From contig DVGG01000025.1 in NCBI GenBank assembly GCA_018712825.1, forward strand, positions 1 to 40,359: a stretch of DNA of 40,359 bases. The letters run 5' to 3'. This DNA is from Candidatus Faecousia excrementipullorum (GTDB lineage: Bacteria; Bacillota; Clostridia; Oscillospirales; Oscillospiraceae). Positions 1-8,833 of this stretch are shown piece by piece. The first letter of the stretch is position 1, and the number at the start of each line of letters is the position of its first letter. The notes beneath the pieces were generated by a model. That model saw only the letters and a list, made by a program, of their open reading frames with translations, made no database searches and was not told where the DNA came from. The translations under genes were made by a program, and so were the position numbers.

Positions 1-162
1 GGAAACTCTGAATAAATCGTCTGCGGCTGGACAGCGGATCTTTTTCGCCATCCACGCAGAATGAAAAACAGGAAATACATACAGTATTCCACTGTTTTCC
101 ATTCTTTTGTCTGACGAAAAATCTCACGCTGCCAGCTCTTGTCAATTTATTCAGAGCTTCCC
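1..162 (+). mobile_element. MITE-like palindromic element, left copy
   Basis: The element starts GGAAACTCTGAATAAAT and ends with the near-perfect inverse ATTTATTCAGAGCTTCCC. Inside, the two halves stay imperfectly complementary, so the whole unit can fold into one long hairpin centred near position 80. A second copy lies inverted at 40197-40359 and differs at about ten positions. There is no transposase gene, so mobility would have to be supplied in trans. The first G of the terminal GGG is missing, consistent with the sequence being cut at the window edge. Confidence 0.8.
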
Positions 163-177
163 TAAAAAGCTTTCCCT

Positions 178-293
178 TTTCCACATAGGTTGGTACTTTG
201 AAGAAGTGCCAACTGTGAATCCCTCAGTCACGCCTCCGGCGTGCCAGCTCCCACAGGCCGGGAGCCTTTTTATGCCCGGTATCGTTACTGCGG
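178..293 (+). repeat. Mosaic intergenic repeat, copy 1
   Basis: Positions 178-266 carry a roughly 90 bp module that runs from TTTCCACA through CCCTCAGTCACG to GGGAGCC and recurs at 4099-4188 and 22794-22883. It is followed by the short module GCCCGGTATCGTTACTGCGG (274-293), also seen near 3991 and 4252. No gene is supported in 163-346: the stretch holds only this repeat and the pnp terminator. Confidence 0.8.
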
Positions 294-310
294 CGGAAAG
301 TGAGATATGG

Positions 311-340
311 AAAAATCCCCCGACCCAAGGGCCGGGGGAT
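311..340 (-). terminator. Intrinsic terminator of pnp
   Basis: Read on the minus strand, ATCCCCCGG and the matching CGGGGGAT form a strong stem just after the pnp stop codon, followed by a run of five Ts. This marks the end of the ribosome/RNA gene cluster. Confidence 0.85.
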
Positions 341-346
341 CACTGT

Positions 347-2470
347 TTATTTCTGGTTGGCCATTTCCTTCAGCGCGTCCTTGCGGCTGAAGTTGGCGCG
401 GCCCTTCTCGTCGAAGCCCATGAACTTCACCCAGGTCATGTCCCCCAGGTTCAGCACGTCCTCCACCTTCTCTACCCGGTGGTTCTCCAGCTTGGAGATA
501 TGCACCATGCCGTCATGGCCGGGGGCAATCTCCACGAAGGCGCCGATGGGCAGAATCCGAACCACCTTGCCGTAGTACAGCTTGCCCACCTCAGGCACGA
601 AGCAGATGTCGTCCACCATCTTCTTGGCGGCGTAGGCAGCGGCAGAGTCCACAGCGGAGATGAACACGGAGCCATCGTCGTCGATGTCCACCTTGGCGCC
701 GGTGTCGGCGCAGATCTTCTGGATGGTCTTTCCGCCGGAGCCGATGACCTCCCGGATCTTCTCCACGGGAATCTTCAGGCTCAGCATCTTGGGGGCGTAC
801 TCGGAAACCTCAGGCCGGGGTGCGGCGATGCAGGGCAGCATTACCTGCTCCAGAATCTCCATACGGGCCACACGGCAGCGCTCCAGCGCGTCTGCCACGA
901 TCTCCATGGTCAGGCCCTTGTTCTTCAGGTCCATCTGGATGGCGGTGATACCCTCGCTGGTACCGGCCACCTTGAAGTCCATCTCGCCGTGGAAGTCCTC
1001 CACGCCCTGGATGTCGGTGAAGGTTCTCCACTCACCGGTCTCCTGGTCGGTAATCAGGCCGCAGGAAATGCCGGCAACAGGACGGCGGATAGGCACGCCG
1101 GCGTCCATCAGAGCCAGGGTAGAGCCGCAGATGGAGCCCTGGGAGGTGGAGCCGTTGGAGGACAGCACCTCGGACACCACACGGATGGCGTAGGGGAACT
1201 CCTCCACGGAGGGGATCACAGGCAGCAGAGCCTTCTCAGCCAGAGCGCCGTGACCAATCTCCCGGCGGGAGGTGGAGCGGGCAGCCCGGGCCTCACCGGT
1301 GGAGAAGGCGGGGAAGTTGTAGTGGTGGATATACCGCTTGGTCTCCTCGGGGTAGATGGTGTCCAGCTTCTGGGCGGCGGACAGGGTGTTCAGGGTGCAG
1401 ATGCTCAGCACCTGGGTCTGGCCGCGGGAGAACAGGCCGGAGCCGTGTACCCGGGGCAGCACGCCAACCTCGGCATCCAGGGGACGGATTTCGTCCATGG
1501 AACGGCCGTCCACACGCTTGCCGGCCAGCAGCCACTTCTTGACCACCTTCTTCTGCATCTTGTAGAGGCAGACCTCGATGTGGGTTTCAAAGTCCTCGTA
1601 CTTCTCGCCGAACTTCTCAGCAAAGTCCAGCCGGGCGGCGGTGAGCCGCTCCTCCCGCACGTTCTTGTCGGGAGTGTCCAGGGCGTACTCGATCTGGTCC
1701 AGGCCGTAAGCCATCAGGTCGTCCAGCAGCTCGTGGTTCACGGCGGCCTTCTCGAAGGTGAACTTGGGCTTGCCAATCTCCGCCACGATGCCATTGATGA
1801 ACTTCACGATTTCCATGTTGGTCTCGTGGGCAATGCGGATGGCCTCCAGCACCACAGCCTCGGGAGCCTCGTTGGCCTCGGTCTCGATCATCACGATCTT
1901 CTCGAAGGTGGAGGAGATGCACACGAAGCAGTCGGCAGCCTCCCGCTGGTCGGCGGAGGGGTTAATGATATACTTGTCCCCCAGGTGAGCAACGTTGGTG
2001 GTAGCCACAGGTCCGTTCCAGGGCACATCGGAAGTGGCGATGGCGATGGAAGCGCCCAGGGAAGCCACAATCTCCACAGGGTTGTCGTAGTCGTTGGCAA
2101 GGACCGTGCAGGTCACCACGGTGTCGTTCCGCAGCTCCTCGTCAAAGAGGGGACGCATGGGCCGGTCGATAATCCGGCTGTTCAGGATGCCCCGCTCGGA
2201 GGGCTTGCCCTCCCGGCGGTTGAAGGAGCCGGGAATCCGGCCCACGGAGTACATCCGCTCCTCAAACTCGATGGTTAAGGGGAAGTAGTCGATGCCGGCC
2301 TTGGGGATGGGGTTGCTGGTGCAGGTCACCAGAACCACGGTGTCGCCGTAACGGCAGATGCACTCGGCGTTTGCCAGCTCTGCCACCTTGCCGGTTTCCA
2401 CGGTAAAGGTGCGGCCGCCGATTTCGGTTTCGTAAATGTGGTGATTGGGATACTGTTTACGGGTAATCAT
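347..2470 (-). CDS. pnp: Polyribonucleotide nucleotidyltransferase (PNPase)
   Basis: PNPase degrades RNA from the 3' end with phosphate, releasing nucleoside diphosphates, and is a core part of bacterial mRNA decay. The 707-residue protein has the full family layout: a first RNase PH domain, a helical linker, a second RNase PH domain with SNGSTSQGSICGSTLALMD and the acidic active-site stretch GVEDFHGEMDFKV, a KH domain with GSGGKTIQKI near residue 570, and an S1 domain from about 629 (VRILPIGAFVEI) to the C-terminus. The ATG at 2470 follows an AGGAGG site. It lies downstream of rpsO as in Bacillus, with an intrinsic terminator between them; no separate strong promoter was seen, so readthrough is the likely source of expression. 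Confidence 0.98.
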   Translation of the reverse strand: MITRKQYPNHHIYETEIGGRTFTVETGKVAELANAECICRYGDTVVLVTCTSNPIPKAGIDYFPLTIEFEERMYSVGRIPGSFNRREGKPSERGILNSRIIDRPMRPLFDEELRNDTVVTCTVLANDYDNPVEIVASLGASIAIATSDVPWNGPVATTNVAHLGDKYIINPSADQREAADCFVCISSTFEKIVMIETEANEAPEAVVLEAIRIAHETNMEIVKFINGIVAEIGKPKFTFEKAAVNHELLDDLMAYGLDQIEYALDTPDKNVREERLTAARLDFAEKFGEKYEDFETHIEVCLYKMQKKVVKKWLLAGKRVDGRSMDEIRPLDAEVGVLPRVHGSGLFSRGQTQVLSICTLNTLSAAQKLDTIYPEETKRYIHHYNFPAFSTGEARAARSTSRREIGHGALAEKALLPVIPSVEEFPYAIRVVSEVLSSNGSTSQGSICGSTLALMDAGVPIRRPVAGISCGLITDQETGEWRTFTDIQGVEDFHGEMDFKVAGTSEGITAIQMDLKNKGLTMEIVADALERCRVARMEILEQVMLPCIAAPRPEVSEYAPKMLSLKIPVEKIREVIGSGGKTIQKICADTGAKVDIDDDGSVFISAVDSAAAYAAKKMVDDICFVPEVGKLYYGKVVRILPIGAFVEIAPGHDGMVHISKLENHRVEKVEDVLNLGDMTWVKFMGFDEKGRANFSRKDALKEMANQK

Positions 2471-2572
2471 CGTATAACCTCCTGTATTTTTGATTTGGCG
2501 GGAGGTTTAGCACTTGAAACTGAAGCCCCCTTGCGGCCCCACTTTCAACTGCTAAAAGCTCCCGATTTTTGG

Positions 2573-2603
2573 AAAAAAGGGCGACGAATACCGTCGCCCT
2601 TTT
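2573..2603 (-). terminator. Terminator between rpsO and pnp
   Basis: GGGCGACG and CGTCGCCC pair around a five-base loop immediately after the rpsO stop. The minus strand continues into a run of Ts. It probably stops part of the rpsO transcript before pnp. Confidence 0.8.
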
Positions 2604-2608
2604 CGTTC

Positions 2609-2875
2609 TTACTTACGAATGCCCAGCTTGGCAATGATGGCACGATAACGGTTGATGTCCTTTCTGGCCAGATAGTCCAGCATGTTACGGCGCTTACCAA
2701 CCATCATGAGCAGACCACGACGGGAGTGGTTGTCGTGCTTGTGCACCCGCAGGTGATCGGTCAGCTCGTTGATACGGGCAGTGAGGATGGCGATCTGAAC
2801 CTCGGGAGAACCGGTGTCGCCCTCGTGGGTAGCGTTGTCCAGAATGACCTGGGTCTTCTTTTCCTTCTGAATCAT
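2609..2875 (-). CDS. rpsO: Ribosomal protein S15
   Basis: S15 is a primary 16S rRNA binding protein of the small ribosomal subunit. The 88-residue protein is the usual length and carries family motifs [32 protein letters not shown] and the basic tail [16 protein letters not shown]. The ATG at 2875 is chosen because the upstream in-frame GTG (2887) lies inside the AAAGGTGG ribosome-binding site. The gene has its own consensus promoter about 115 bp upstream and a leader long enough for autoregulatory structure, which is common for rpsO. Confidence 0.98.
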   Translation of the reverse strand: MIQKEKKTQVILDNATHEGDTGSPEVQIAILTARINELTDHLRVHKHDNHSRRGLLMMVGKRRNMLDYLARKDINRYRAIIAKLGIRK

Positions 2876-2999
2876 GGTAATTTCCACCTTTCAATGTGTT
2901 TACCCGGAAGCCAAGTAGGGGCGCAGTGGAATCCCCGGAGGGTTTCTCCCGCAACTGAGCAACGGGCCAAAATTTATGCCGGTCACAGCCAGCCTGAAA

Positions 3000-3028
3000 A
3001 TTATATCATGGTTTTCCCCAAATGTAAA
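3000..3028 (-). promoter_or_regulatory. Sigma-A promoter of rpsO
   Basis: On the minus strand, TTTACA (3023-3028) and a perfect TATAAT (3000-3005) are separated by 17 bp. The predicted start near 2993 gives a leader of about 117 bases before the rpsO ATG. Confidence 0.85.
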
Positions 3029-3037
3029 GGGAAATAT

Positions 3038-3931
3038 TCACTTTTTCCCGAAGAATTCCTGGGTCTGCCGGGCATTTTTCAGGATTTCCTCCTGCATTGC
3101 CTCCAAAGAGGGGAATTTTTTCTCCGGGCGGAGGAATTTGTAAAATTCAAGGCAGAGGGTTTCCCCGTAAATATCCCCGGCAAAACCCAGAAGCCAGGGC
3201 TCCACGGTGACGGTTTTGCCCCCCACGGTGGGGCGGCAGCCCACGTTGGTCACCGCCGGATACCACTGCCCCTGCACTTTTGCCTTGCAGGCGTAAACCC
3301 CGAACCGGGGGCAGATAACCCCCTGGGGAAGGGCCAGGTTGGCGGTGGGAATCCCTAAGGTTCTGCCCAGCTGCTGCCCGGAAATCACCTGCCCCGTAAG
3401 CACATGGGGGTGGCCCAGAAATTCCACGGCCTTCTCCATCTCCCCGGCCACCAGAAGGCTCCGGATATGGGTGGAGGAGATGACCACCCCGGCATAGGTG
3501 CGCTGGCGCACCACCCGGCAGGGAATCCGGGCCTTGGCGGCAGCCTCCCGCAGCAGGGCAGCGTTCCCCTCTCCCCGGCGGCCGAAGGTAAAGTCCTCCC
3601 CGCACACAAGGCCGGCGGCGCCGTAATCTGCAAGGAGCATTTGGAAAAAATCCTGCCAGGGCATATTCATCATTTCCCGGTCAAAGGGCAGCGTCACCAC
3701 CTGCTCCACCCCGCCCAGCTGCTGCAAAAGGAGCTTCCGGTCCTGGGGGGAGTTGATAAAGGGGGGTGTTTTCCCCAGCACCAGGGTATCCGGGTGGGCA
3801 GAAAAGGTCACCACCCCGGTTTTCGCCCCGGTCTCCGCCGCCAAATCCTTGCAGGCAGCCAGCAGGGCCTGATGCCCCAGATGCACCCCGTCAAAAAATC
3901 CCAGGGCATAAATTGTTTTATCTTCTCTCAT
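3038..3931 (-). CDS. ribF: Bifunctional riboflavin kinase / FAD synthetase
   Basis: RibF phosphorylates riboflavin to FMN and then adenylates FMN to FAD. The N-terminal nucleotidyltransferase domain shows GFFDGVHLGHQALL (residues 11-24), containing the HxGH-type motif, and ISSTHIRSLL. The C-terminal kinase domain shows GRTLGIPTANL and the conserved pattern GVYACKAKV. The length is 297 residues. The ATG at 3931 is preferred over the in-frame GTG at 3943 because GGGAG lies at the right distance before it. In related genomes ribF follows truB directly; here a mosaic repeat of about 350 bp separates them and no promoter or FMN riboswitch was seen, so it may depend on readthrough. Confidence 0.96.
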   Translation of the reverse strand: MREDKTIYALGFFDGVHLGHQALLAACKDLAAETGAKTGVVTFSAHPDTLVLGKTPPFINSPQDRKLLLQQLGGVEQVVTLPFDREMMNMPWQDFFQMLLADYGAAGLVCGEDFTFGRRGEGNAALLREAAAKARIPCRVVRQRTYAGVVISSTHIRSLLVAGEMEKAVEFLGHPHVLTGQVISGQQLGRTLGIPTANLALPQGVICPRFGVYACKAKVQGQWYPAVTNVGCRPTVGGKTVTVEPWLLGFAGDIYGETLCLEFYKFLRPEKKFPSLEAMQEEILKNARQTQEFFGKK

Positions 3932-3959
3932 GCGTTCTCCCACGGGCAGCGCCCACTTC

Positions 3960-4279
3960 TTCCCTATTCCCTATTCCTTATTCCCTAAAAAGGCCCGGTA
4001 TCGTTACTGCGGTAGTAGTCGAAGTACCGCACCAAAGCCCCCCTGGCCATTGTGGGGGTGCCTCGGCTTGCCGAGGCGGGGGGATAAAAGGCTGCAAGTT
4101 TCCACACAGGTCTGTACTTTGGGAAAAGTGCCTGCTGTGAATCCCTCAGTCACGCCTGCGGCGTGCCAGCTCCCACAGGCCGGGAGCCTTGCGGCCAGTG
4201 GCCGCTGACAAATTCGCTCCGGGCTGGTCTGTAGTCGTTTTTGCCCTGACCCGCCCGGTATCGTTACTGCGGTGGTAAT
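3960..4279 (+). repeat. Mosaic intergenic repeat, copy 2
   Basis: The truB-ribF gap (3932-4289) contains no gene and is filled by repeat modules. In order: degenerate TTCCCTA tandem units (3960-3986); the CCCGGTATCGTTACTGCGG module (from about 3993); a module beginning ACCAAAGCCCCCCTGGCC (from about 4030); the roughly 90 bp CCCTCAGTCACG module (4099-4188); a module beginning CAGTGGCCGCTGAC (about 4196); and a second CCCGGTATCGTTACTGCGG (about 4254-4272). The same modules occur in another order at 22484-22883. Confidence 0.85.
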
Positions 4280-4289
4280 CGTGCTTGAT

Positions 4290-5150
4290 TTATACAGCAA
4301 AAAAGCTCTTCACGGTGGTCATGGTGCCTTTTTCCACGGCGGCCAGCATGAGGAACTCTCCCGACTGGCTGTAGGCCCGGTACTGTCCCTCGGGCAAGGT
4401 CACGGAAAAGGCATTGCCGTTGCGGCAGCGCTTTTCCTGGTTGGAGGTCAGGGTCACTGCCGGATACTTTGCAAACAGGCTGTCCACCGGCAGGAGGTAC
4501 TTCTCCGGGTTTTCGCACCCTGTCAGAGTCTCCAGGGTCACCGCCTGGGAAAGGTCATACTCCCCGGCCCGCACCCGGCGAAGGGCCGCCATGCAGCCGC
4601 CACAGCCCAGGGCCTCCCCGATGTCCTTGCACAGTGTTCTAATATAGGTACCCTTGGAGCAGTGGACCCGAAGGCGGGCGGCTCTGCCGTCAAAGGCCAG
4701 ACATTCCAGAGAAAAAATGGTGATTTTCCTGGGCTTTCGCTCCACTTCCTGGCCTTTTCTTGCCAAATCGTAGAGCTTTTGTCCGTTGACTTTAATGGCA
4801 GAGTACATAGGAGGAATCTGGGAAATCTCTCCCCGGAACCGGGAAAGTATATCTTCCAGCTCCTCCCGGGTGACGGAAACGGTACGCTTTTCCAGCACCC
4901 TTCCGGTCACGTCCTCCGTGTCGGTAATTGTCCCCAGAAGAAGCTCCGCCTCGTAGATTTTCTCTGCGTGTTCAAAAAACTCCACGCCCCGGGTAGCCCG
5001 GCCCACAAACACCGGAAGCACGCCGGTGGCCATAGGGTCTAAAGTTCCCCCGTGGCCAATCCGCCTTGTGCGCAGCACCCCCCGGAGCTTGGACACCACA
5101 TCCTGACTGGTCCAGTCCTGGGGCTTGTCCACAATCACAATGCCGTCCAT
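4290..5150 (-). CDS. truB: tRNA pseudouridine-55 synthase
   Basis: TruB converts uridine 55 of the tRNA T-loop to pseudouridine. The 286-residue protein starts MDGIVIVDKPQDWTSQDVV and has the catalytic motif GGTLDPMATGVLPV with Asp38 as the expected nucleophile. The ATG at 5150 shares one base with the nrnA stop codon (TAATG arrangement), which argues for translational coupling and against the longer upstream open frame. The C-terminal region is compatible with a PUA-like domain. Confidence 0.97.
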   Translation of the reverse strand: MDGIVIVDKPQDWTSQDVVSKLRGVLRTRRIGHGGTLDPMATGVLPVFVGRATRGVEFFEHAEKIYEAELLLGTITDTEDVTGRVLEKRTVSVTREELEDILSRFRGEISQIPPMYSAIKVNGQKLYDLARKGQEVERKPRKITIFSLECLAFDGRAARLRVHCSKGTYIRTLCKDIGEALGCGGCMAALRRVRAGEYDLSQAVTLETLTGCENPEKYLLPVDSLFAKYPAVTLTSNQEKRCRNGNAFSVTLPEGQYRAYSQSGEFLMLAAVEKGTMTTVKSFFAV

Positions 5151-6106
5151 TACAGCACTTCCTCCATGGCATTTCCCAGAGCCTGGGCAGCCTCCTCCAG
5201 AGACATTTTCATCAGGCCGCCGGCAGCACCCTTGTGTCCGCCGCCGCCGAACCGGCTGCAAACCGCCGCCGCATCGTATCCCGGCACCGCCCGGACGGAA
5301 ATTTTAATCCGGTTTTCCCCATCCTCCCGGAGGGTGGCCGCCATCTTCACCCCTTCAATGGTCCGGGGGAAGCCGGAAATGTTCTCCAGATCATCCTCCT
5401 GCAGGCCCAGCTCATTCTCCACAGCCTTGGGCAAGGCGCAGACCACGCCCTTGCCCCCTTTCAGGAACCGGGCGTGCTCCACCAGCCAGCCTTGCAGCCG
5501 GAGCCGTCCTAAGGAATTGGTTTCAAACAGCTCCTGGGTGATTTCGTGAAGCCGATTGCTCTTTTCAGCACAGGCCGCCGCCACCTGGAAGGTGTGGGGG
5601 GTGGTGTTGGCGTAGCGGAAGCAGCCGGTGTCCGTGGACACGGCGGTAAAGAGGGCCTCCGCCATAGGGGCATCCAGCTCCGCACCCATAAGCTTCAGCA
5701 CGTCGTAAACCACCTCTCCGGTGGCAGCGGAAGCTGCATCCACCAGTTCCATGGGGGTAAAGGAGGTGGCGGTTCCGTGGTGGTCAATCCGCAGGGTGAT
5801 TTTCTCCTGAAAAGGGGCAAATTCCTCCGGCAGCATGGAAGGGGACGCCACGTCCACCGACACCCAGAAAGCCTTCTCCTCCGGGTTTTTGGTAGTCAGG
5901 CCCTCATGCAAAGGGGCATATTTGGGGGTAATCTGGGGATTTTCCAGAATATAAGCGGTTTTCCCCAGCTGCCGCAATCCCCGGCACAGCACCGCCGCCG
6001 AGCCCAGGGTGTCACCGTCCGGGCGGCGATGGGTGAGAATCACCAGGGAAGTCTGCTTTTCCAGCAGCCGGGCGGTCTCAGCCCTCGTCAGCACCGTCGT
6101 CGTCAT
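5150..6106 (-). CDS. nrnA: DHH-family oligoribonuclease / pAp phosphatase
   Basis: NrnA-type DHH phosphoesterases hydrolyse very short RNAs and 3'-phosphoadenosine 5'-phosphate or cyclic dinucleotide breakdown products. The 318-residue protein has HRRPDGDTLGSA near residue 27, the IDHHGTAT signature mid-protein and GGGGHKGAAGG of the DHHA1 substrate-binding domain near the end. The ATG at 6106 follows GGAGG and overlaps the end of rbfA by 29 bases, so the two are tightly coupled. Its position between rbfA and truB is typical of Clostridia and links nanoRNA turnover to the translation operon. Confidence 0.94.
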   Translation of the reverse strand: MTTTVLTRAETARLLEKQTSLVILTHRRPDGDTLGSAAVLCRGLRQLGKTAYILENPQITPKYAPLHEGLTTKNPEEKAFWVSVDVASPSMLPEEFAPFQEKITLRIDHHGTATSFTPMELVDAASAATGEVVYDVLKLMGAELDAPMAEALFTAVSTDTGCFRYANTTPHTFQVAAACAEKSNRLHEITQELFETNSLGRLRLQGWLVEHARFLKGGKGVVCALPKAVENELGLQEDDLENISGFPRTIEGVKMAATLREDGENRIKISVRAVPGYDAAAVCSRFGGGGHKGAAGGLMKMSLEEAAQALGNAMEEVL

Positions 6107-6449
6107 GGTTTACCTCCAGGGAACCTATGAGCTTCAGGATTTTGGCACCGTAGGTGATGGAGTCATCCTGCTCCCACACCAGCTCCGGGGTGTAGCGCAG
6201 CTGCAGGCTCTGGCCCAGCTCCCGCCGCAGGTAGCCTCCGGCGGACTTGAGGCCCTTCAGGGCATCCTGGGCCCGCTCCTCCTGCAAAAAGCTCACATAA
6301 ATCTTGGCATACCGCAAATCCGGGGTGGTTTCCACATGGGTAATGGAAATCATGGTATCCTGCACCCGGGGGTCCTTGAGATTCCGCAGCAGGGCGGAAA
6401 GCTCCTTTTGAATTTCCTCGTTGATTCGTCCGATTCGATTGGACGCCAT
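6078..6449 (-). CDS. rbfA: 30S ribosome-binding factor A
   Basis: RbfA helps late 16S rRNA processing and 30S subunit maturation. The 123-residue protein matches the family from MASNRIGRINEEIQKELSAL through LKDPRVQDTMISITHVE to RYTPELVWEQDDSI. The ATG at 6449 follows AAGGAGG. The final acidic residues (NHDDDGADEG) are encoded over the start of nrnA, so the tail may be shaped partly by that overlap. Confidence 0.96.
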   Translation of the reverse strand: MASNRIGRINEEIQKELSALLRNLKDPRVQDTMISITHVETTPDLRYAKIYVSFLQEERAQDALKGLKSAGGYLRRELGQSLQLRYTPELVWEQDDSITYGAKILKLIGSLEVNHDDDGADEG

Positions 6450-6481
6450 AGCTTACGCCTCCTTTTTCGATGTTAAGCAAA

Positions 6482-6510
6482 CCCCCAGCCCCGATTTTCA
6501 GGGCTGGGGG
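6482..6510 (-). terminator. Hairpin between infB and rbfA
   Basis: CCCCCAGCCC and GGGCTGGGGG form a very stable stem with an eight-base loop just downstream of the infB stop. The following T-run on the minus strand is short (GTTTGCTT), so it may only attenuate transcription or stabilise the upstream mRNA 3' end. Confidence 0.6.
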
Positions 6511-6516
6511 ATTCCG

Positions 6517-8817
6517 TTACAGTTTGATTTGCTCCATGGCGAAGCACTCAAAAATGTCGCCCTCTTTGATGTCGTTGAACTTGAGGATGCTCATGCCGCA
6601 CTCATAGCCGGCAGTGACCTCCTTGGCAGCGTCCTTGAACCGCTGCAAGGAGCCAACCTCGCCCTCGTGGATGACGATGTTGTCCCGGAGCACCCGCACC
6701 TTGGCGTCTCTTGTGACCTTGCCGTCCTTCACCATACAACCGGCGATGGTACCCACGGCGGAGACCTTGTAGGTCATACGCACCTCGGCGTGACCAATCA
6801 CCACCTCCTGGAACTTGGGCGCCAGCATACCCTTCATGGCAGCCTCAATCTCGTCGATTGCATCGTAAATCACCCGGTAGTACCGGATATCCACCTTGGC
6901 CCGCTGACCGCTGGCCTGGGCGGCGGCATCAGCCCGGACGTTGAAGCCCACGATGATGGCCCCGGCAGTGGAGCCCAGGAGAATATCGGACTCGTTGATG
7001 GCACCCACGCCGGTGTGGATGACCTTCACCCGCACCTCGTCGTTGGACAGCTTCTCCAAAGAGGCCTTCACCGCCTCCGCAGAGCCCTGAACGTCCGCCT
7101 TCACAATCAGAGGCAGCTCCTTCATCTCCCCTTCCTGCATCTTGGCAAACAGGTTGTCGAGGGTGACCTTGGTCATGGCGTTGGCGGCTGCGTCCTTCTC
7201 AGCCTGACGCCGCTGCTCCACCAGTTCTCTTGCCATCCGCTCGTCGGTGACGGCGTTGAAATCGTCGCCGGGAGCAGGCACGTCACCAAGGCCGGTAATC
7301 TCCACAGGGGTGGAGGGGCCGGCAGTCTTGACGGTGCGGCCCTTGTCGTTGGTCATCACCCGGACACGGCCCACGGCGGTGCCGGCGATGATGATGTCGC
7401 CCTGATGCAAGGTGCCGTTCTGCACCAGCAGGGTGGCGATGGGGCCGCGGCTCTTGTCCAGCCGGGCTTCGATAACCGTACCCTTGGCACGGCGGTTGGG
7501 GTTGGCCTTCAGCTCCGCCACCTCGGCAGTGACCAGCACCATCTCCAGCAGCTCTTCCAGGCCGGTGCCCTTCTTGGCGGAGATGGGGCAGATGATGGTG
7601 TCGCCGCCCCACTCTTCGGGAATCAGGTCGTACTCCGTCAGCTGCTGCTTGATCCGGTCGGGGTTGGCCTCCGGCTTATCCATCTTGTTGATGGCAACGA
7701 TAATGGGAATCTTTGCGGCCTTGGCATGGTTGATGGCCTCAATGGTCTGGGGCATAATGCCGTCGTCCGCCGCCACTACCAGGATGGCAATATCCGTACA
7801 CATGGCGCCTCTTGCCCGCATGGAGGTAAAGGCGGCGTGGCCGGGGGTATCCAGGAAGGTGATGGACTGGCCATTGATGTCCACGGTGTAAGCACCGATG
7901 TGCTGGGTGATGCCGCCGGCCTCGCCGGAGGTCACATTGGTTTTCCGGATGGCGTCCAAAAGGCTGGTCTTGCCGTGGTCAACGTGGCCCATAACCACCA
8001 CAACCGGGCTTCTGGGCTGGAGCTCCTCGGCGGTGTCCACATGGTCGTCGATAATCCGCTCCTCGATGGTGACGGTGACTTCCTTTTCCACCTTGCAGCC
8101 CATTTCCGTGGCCACAAACTCGGCGGTGTCAAAGTCGATGGTCTGGTTGATGGCAGCCATCACGCCATTTTTCATCAGCAGCTTGATGACCTCGCCGGCG
8201 GTCTTTTTCATCCGGCTGGCCAGCTCCCCTACCGTAATCTCCTCGGGAATCTTCACGGTGACAGGAGCCTTCCGGGCCACCTCCATCTGGAGACGGCGCA
8301 TCTTCTCCTGCTCCTCGTTTCTTGCCTTGTTGCCCTTGAACTTGTTGTCCTTCTTGCTCTGCTGCTTGGACTTGCCGCCGCCAATGCGCTGCTTGCCGCC
8401 GGTGTAGTTCTGCACCCGCTCGGAAACCAGGCTGTCCACCCGGTCGTCAAAACGGGCGGAGTTTACCTGCACCGCAGAGGTGTCCACCACCCGGCGCTCC
8501 CGCTTCCGTTCCGGCTCCTTGGGCTTGGCAGGCTGCGCCGCCTGCTCCCTGGGCTCCTCCTTCTGGGGCTTGGGAGCCTCCACAGGCTTCTCCTGCTTGG
8601 GGGCAGCCTTGGCCTGGGCCTGGAACACCTGCTCCAAAGAGGCAATCTGGTTGTGGCTGGTCATGTAGTCAAACACCACATTCAGCTCCTCCTCCGTCAG
8701 CACCTGGGTGTTGGACTTGGGCTTTTCATAATACTTGGAGATGATCTCCGTAATTTCCTTGGGGGCAACGGAAAAATCCGCCGCCACCTCCTTCAAACGA
8801 TACTTAAGCATACTCAT
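6517..8817 (-). CDS. infB: Translation initiation factor IF-2
   Basis: IF-2 is the GTPase that places initiator tRNA on the ribosome and promotes subunit joining. The 766-residue protein has an N-terminal IF2_N-type region, a charged Lys/Glu/Pro linker (about 70-180), and a G domain with [14 protein letters not shown] (277-290), the switch [18 protein letters not shown] (about 323-330), NKMD (377-380) and SAKKGTG. The beta-barrel and C-terminal tRNA-binding domains follow. The ATG at 8817 lies seven bases after GGAGGTG; upstream in-frame codons fall within ylxQ. Confidence 0.98.
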   Translation of the reverse strand: MSMLKYRLKEVAADFSVAPKEITEIISKYYEKPKSNTQVLTEEELNVVFDYMTSHNQIASLEQVFQAQAKAAPKQEKPVEAPKPQKEEPREQAAQPAKPKEPERKRERRVVDTSAVQVNSARFDDRVDSLVSERVQNYTGGKQRIGGGKSKQQSKKDNKFKGNKARNEEQEKMRRLQMEVARKAPVTVKIPEEITVGELASRMKKTAGEVIKLLMKNGVMAAINQTIDFDTAEFVATEMGCKVEKEVTVTIEERIIDDHVDTAEELQPRSPVVVVMGHVDHGKTSLLDAIRKTNVTSGEAGGITQHIGAYTVDINGQSITFLDTPGHAAFTSMRARGAMCTDIAILVVAADDGIMPQTIEAINHAKAAKIPIIVAINKMDKPEANPDRIKQQLTEYDLIPEEWGGDTIICPISAKKGTGLEELLEMVLVTAEVAELKANPNRRAKGTVIEARLDKSRGPIATLLVQNGTLHQGDIIIAGTAVGRVRVMTNDKGRTVKTAGPSTPVEITGLGDVPAPGDDFNAVTDERMARELVEQRRQAEKDAAANAMTKVTLDNLFAKMQEGEMKELPLIVKADVQGSAEAVKASLEKLSNDEVRVKVIHTGVGAINESDILLGSTAGAIIVGFNVRADAAAQASGQRAKVDIRYYRVIYDAIDEIEAAMKGMLAPKFQEVVIGHAEVRMTYKVSAVGTIAGCMVKDGKVTRDAKVRVLRDNIVIHEGEVGSLQRFKDAAKEVTAGYECGMSILKFNDIKEGDIFECFAMEQIKL

Positions 8818-8833
8818 ACACGCACCTCCAAAA

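Noticed and set aside
107-2278. A 723-codon open frame on the plus strand opposite pnp
   Set aside because: It is antisense to a certain gene, starts inside the terminal element and has a low-complexity His/Gly/Val-rich translation typical of GC-rich shadow frames.
3932-4289. FMN riboswitch before ribF
   Set aside because: None of the conserved RFN segments is visible; the space is filled by repeats.
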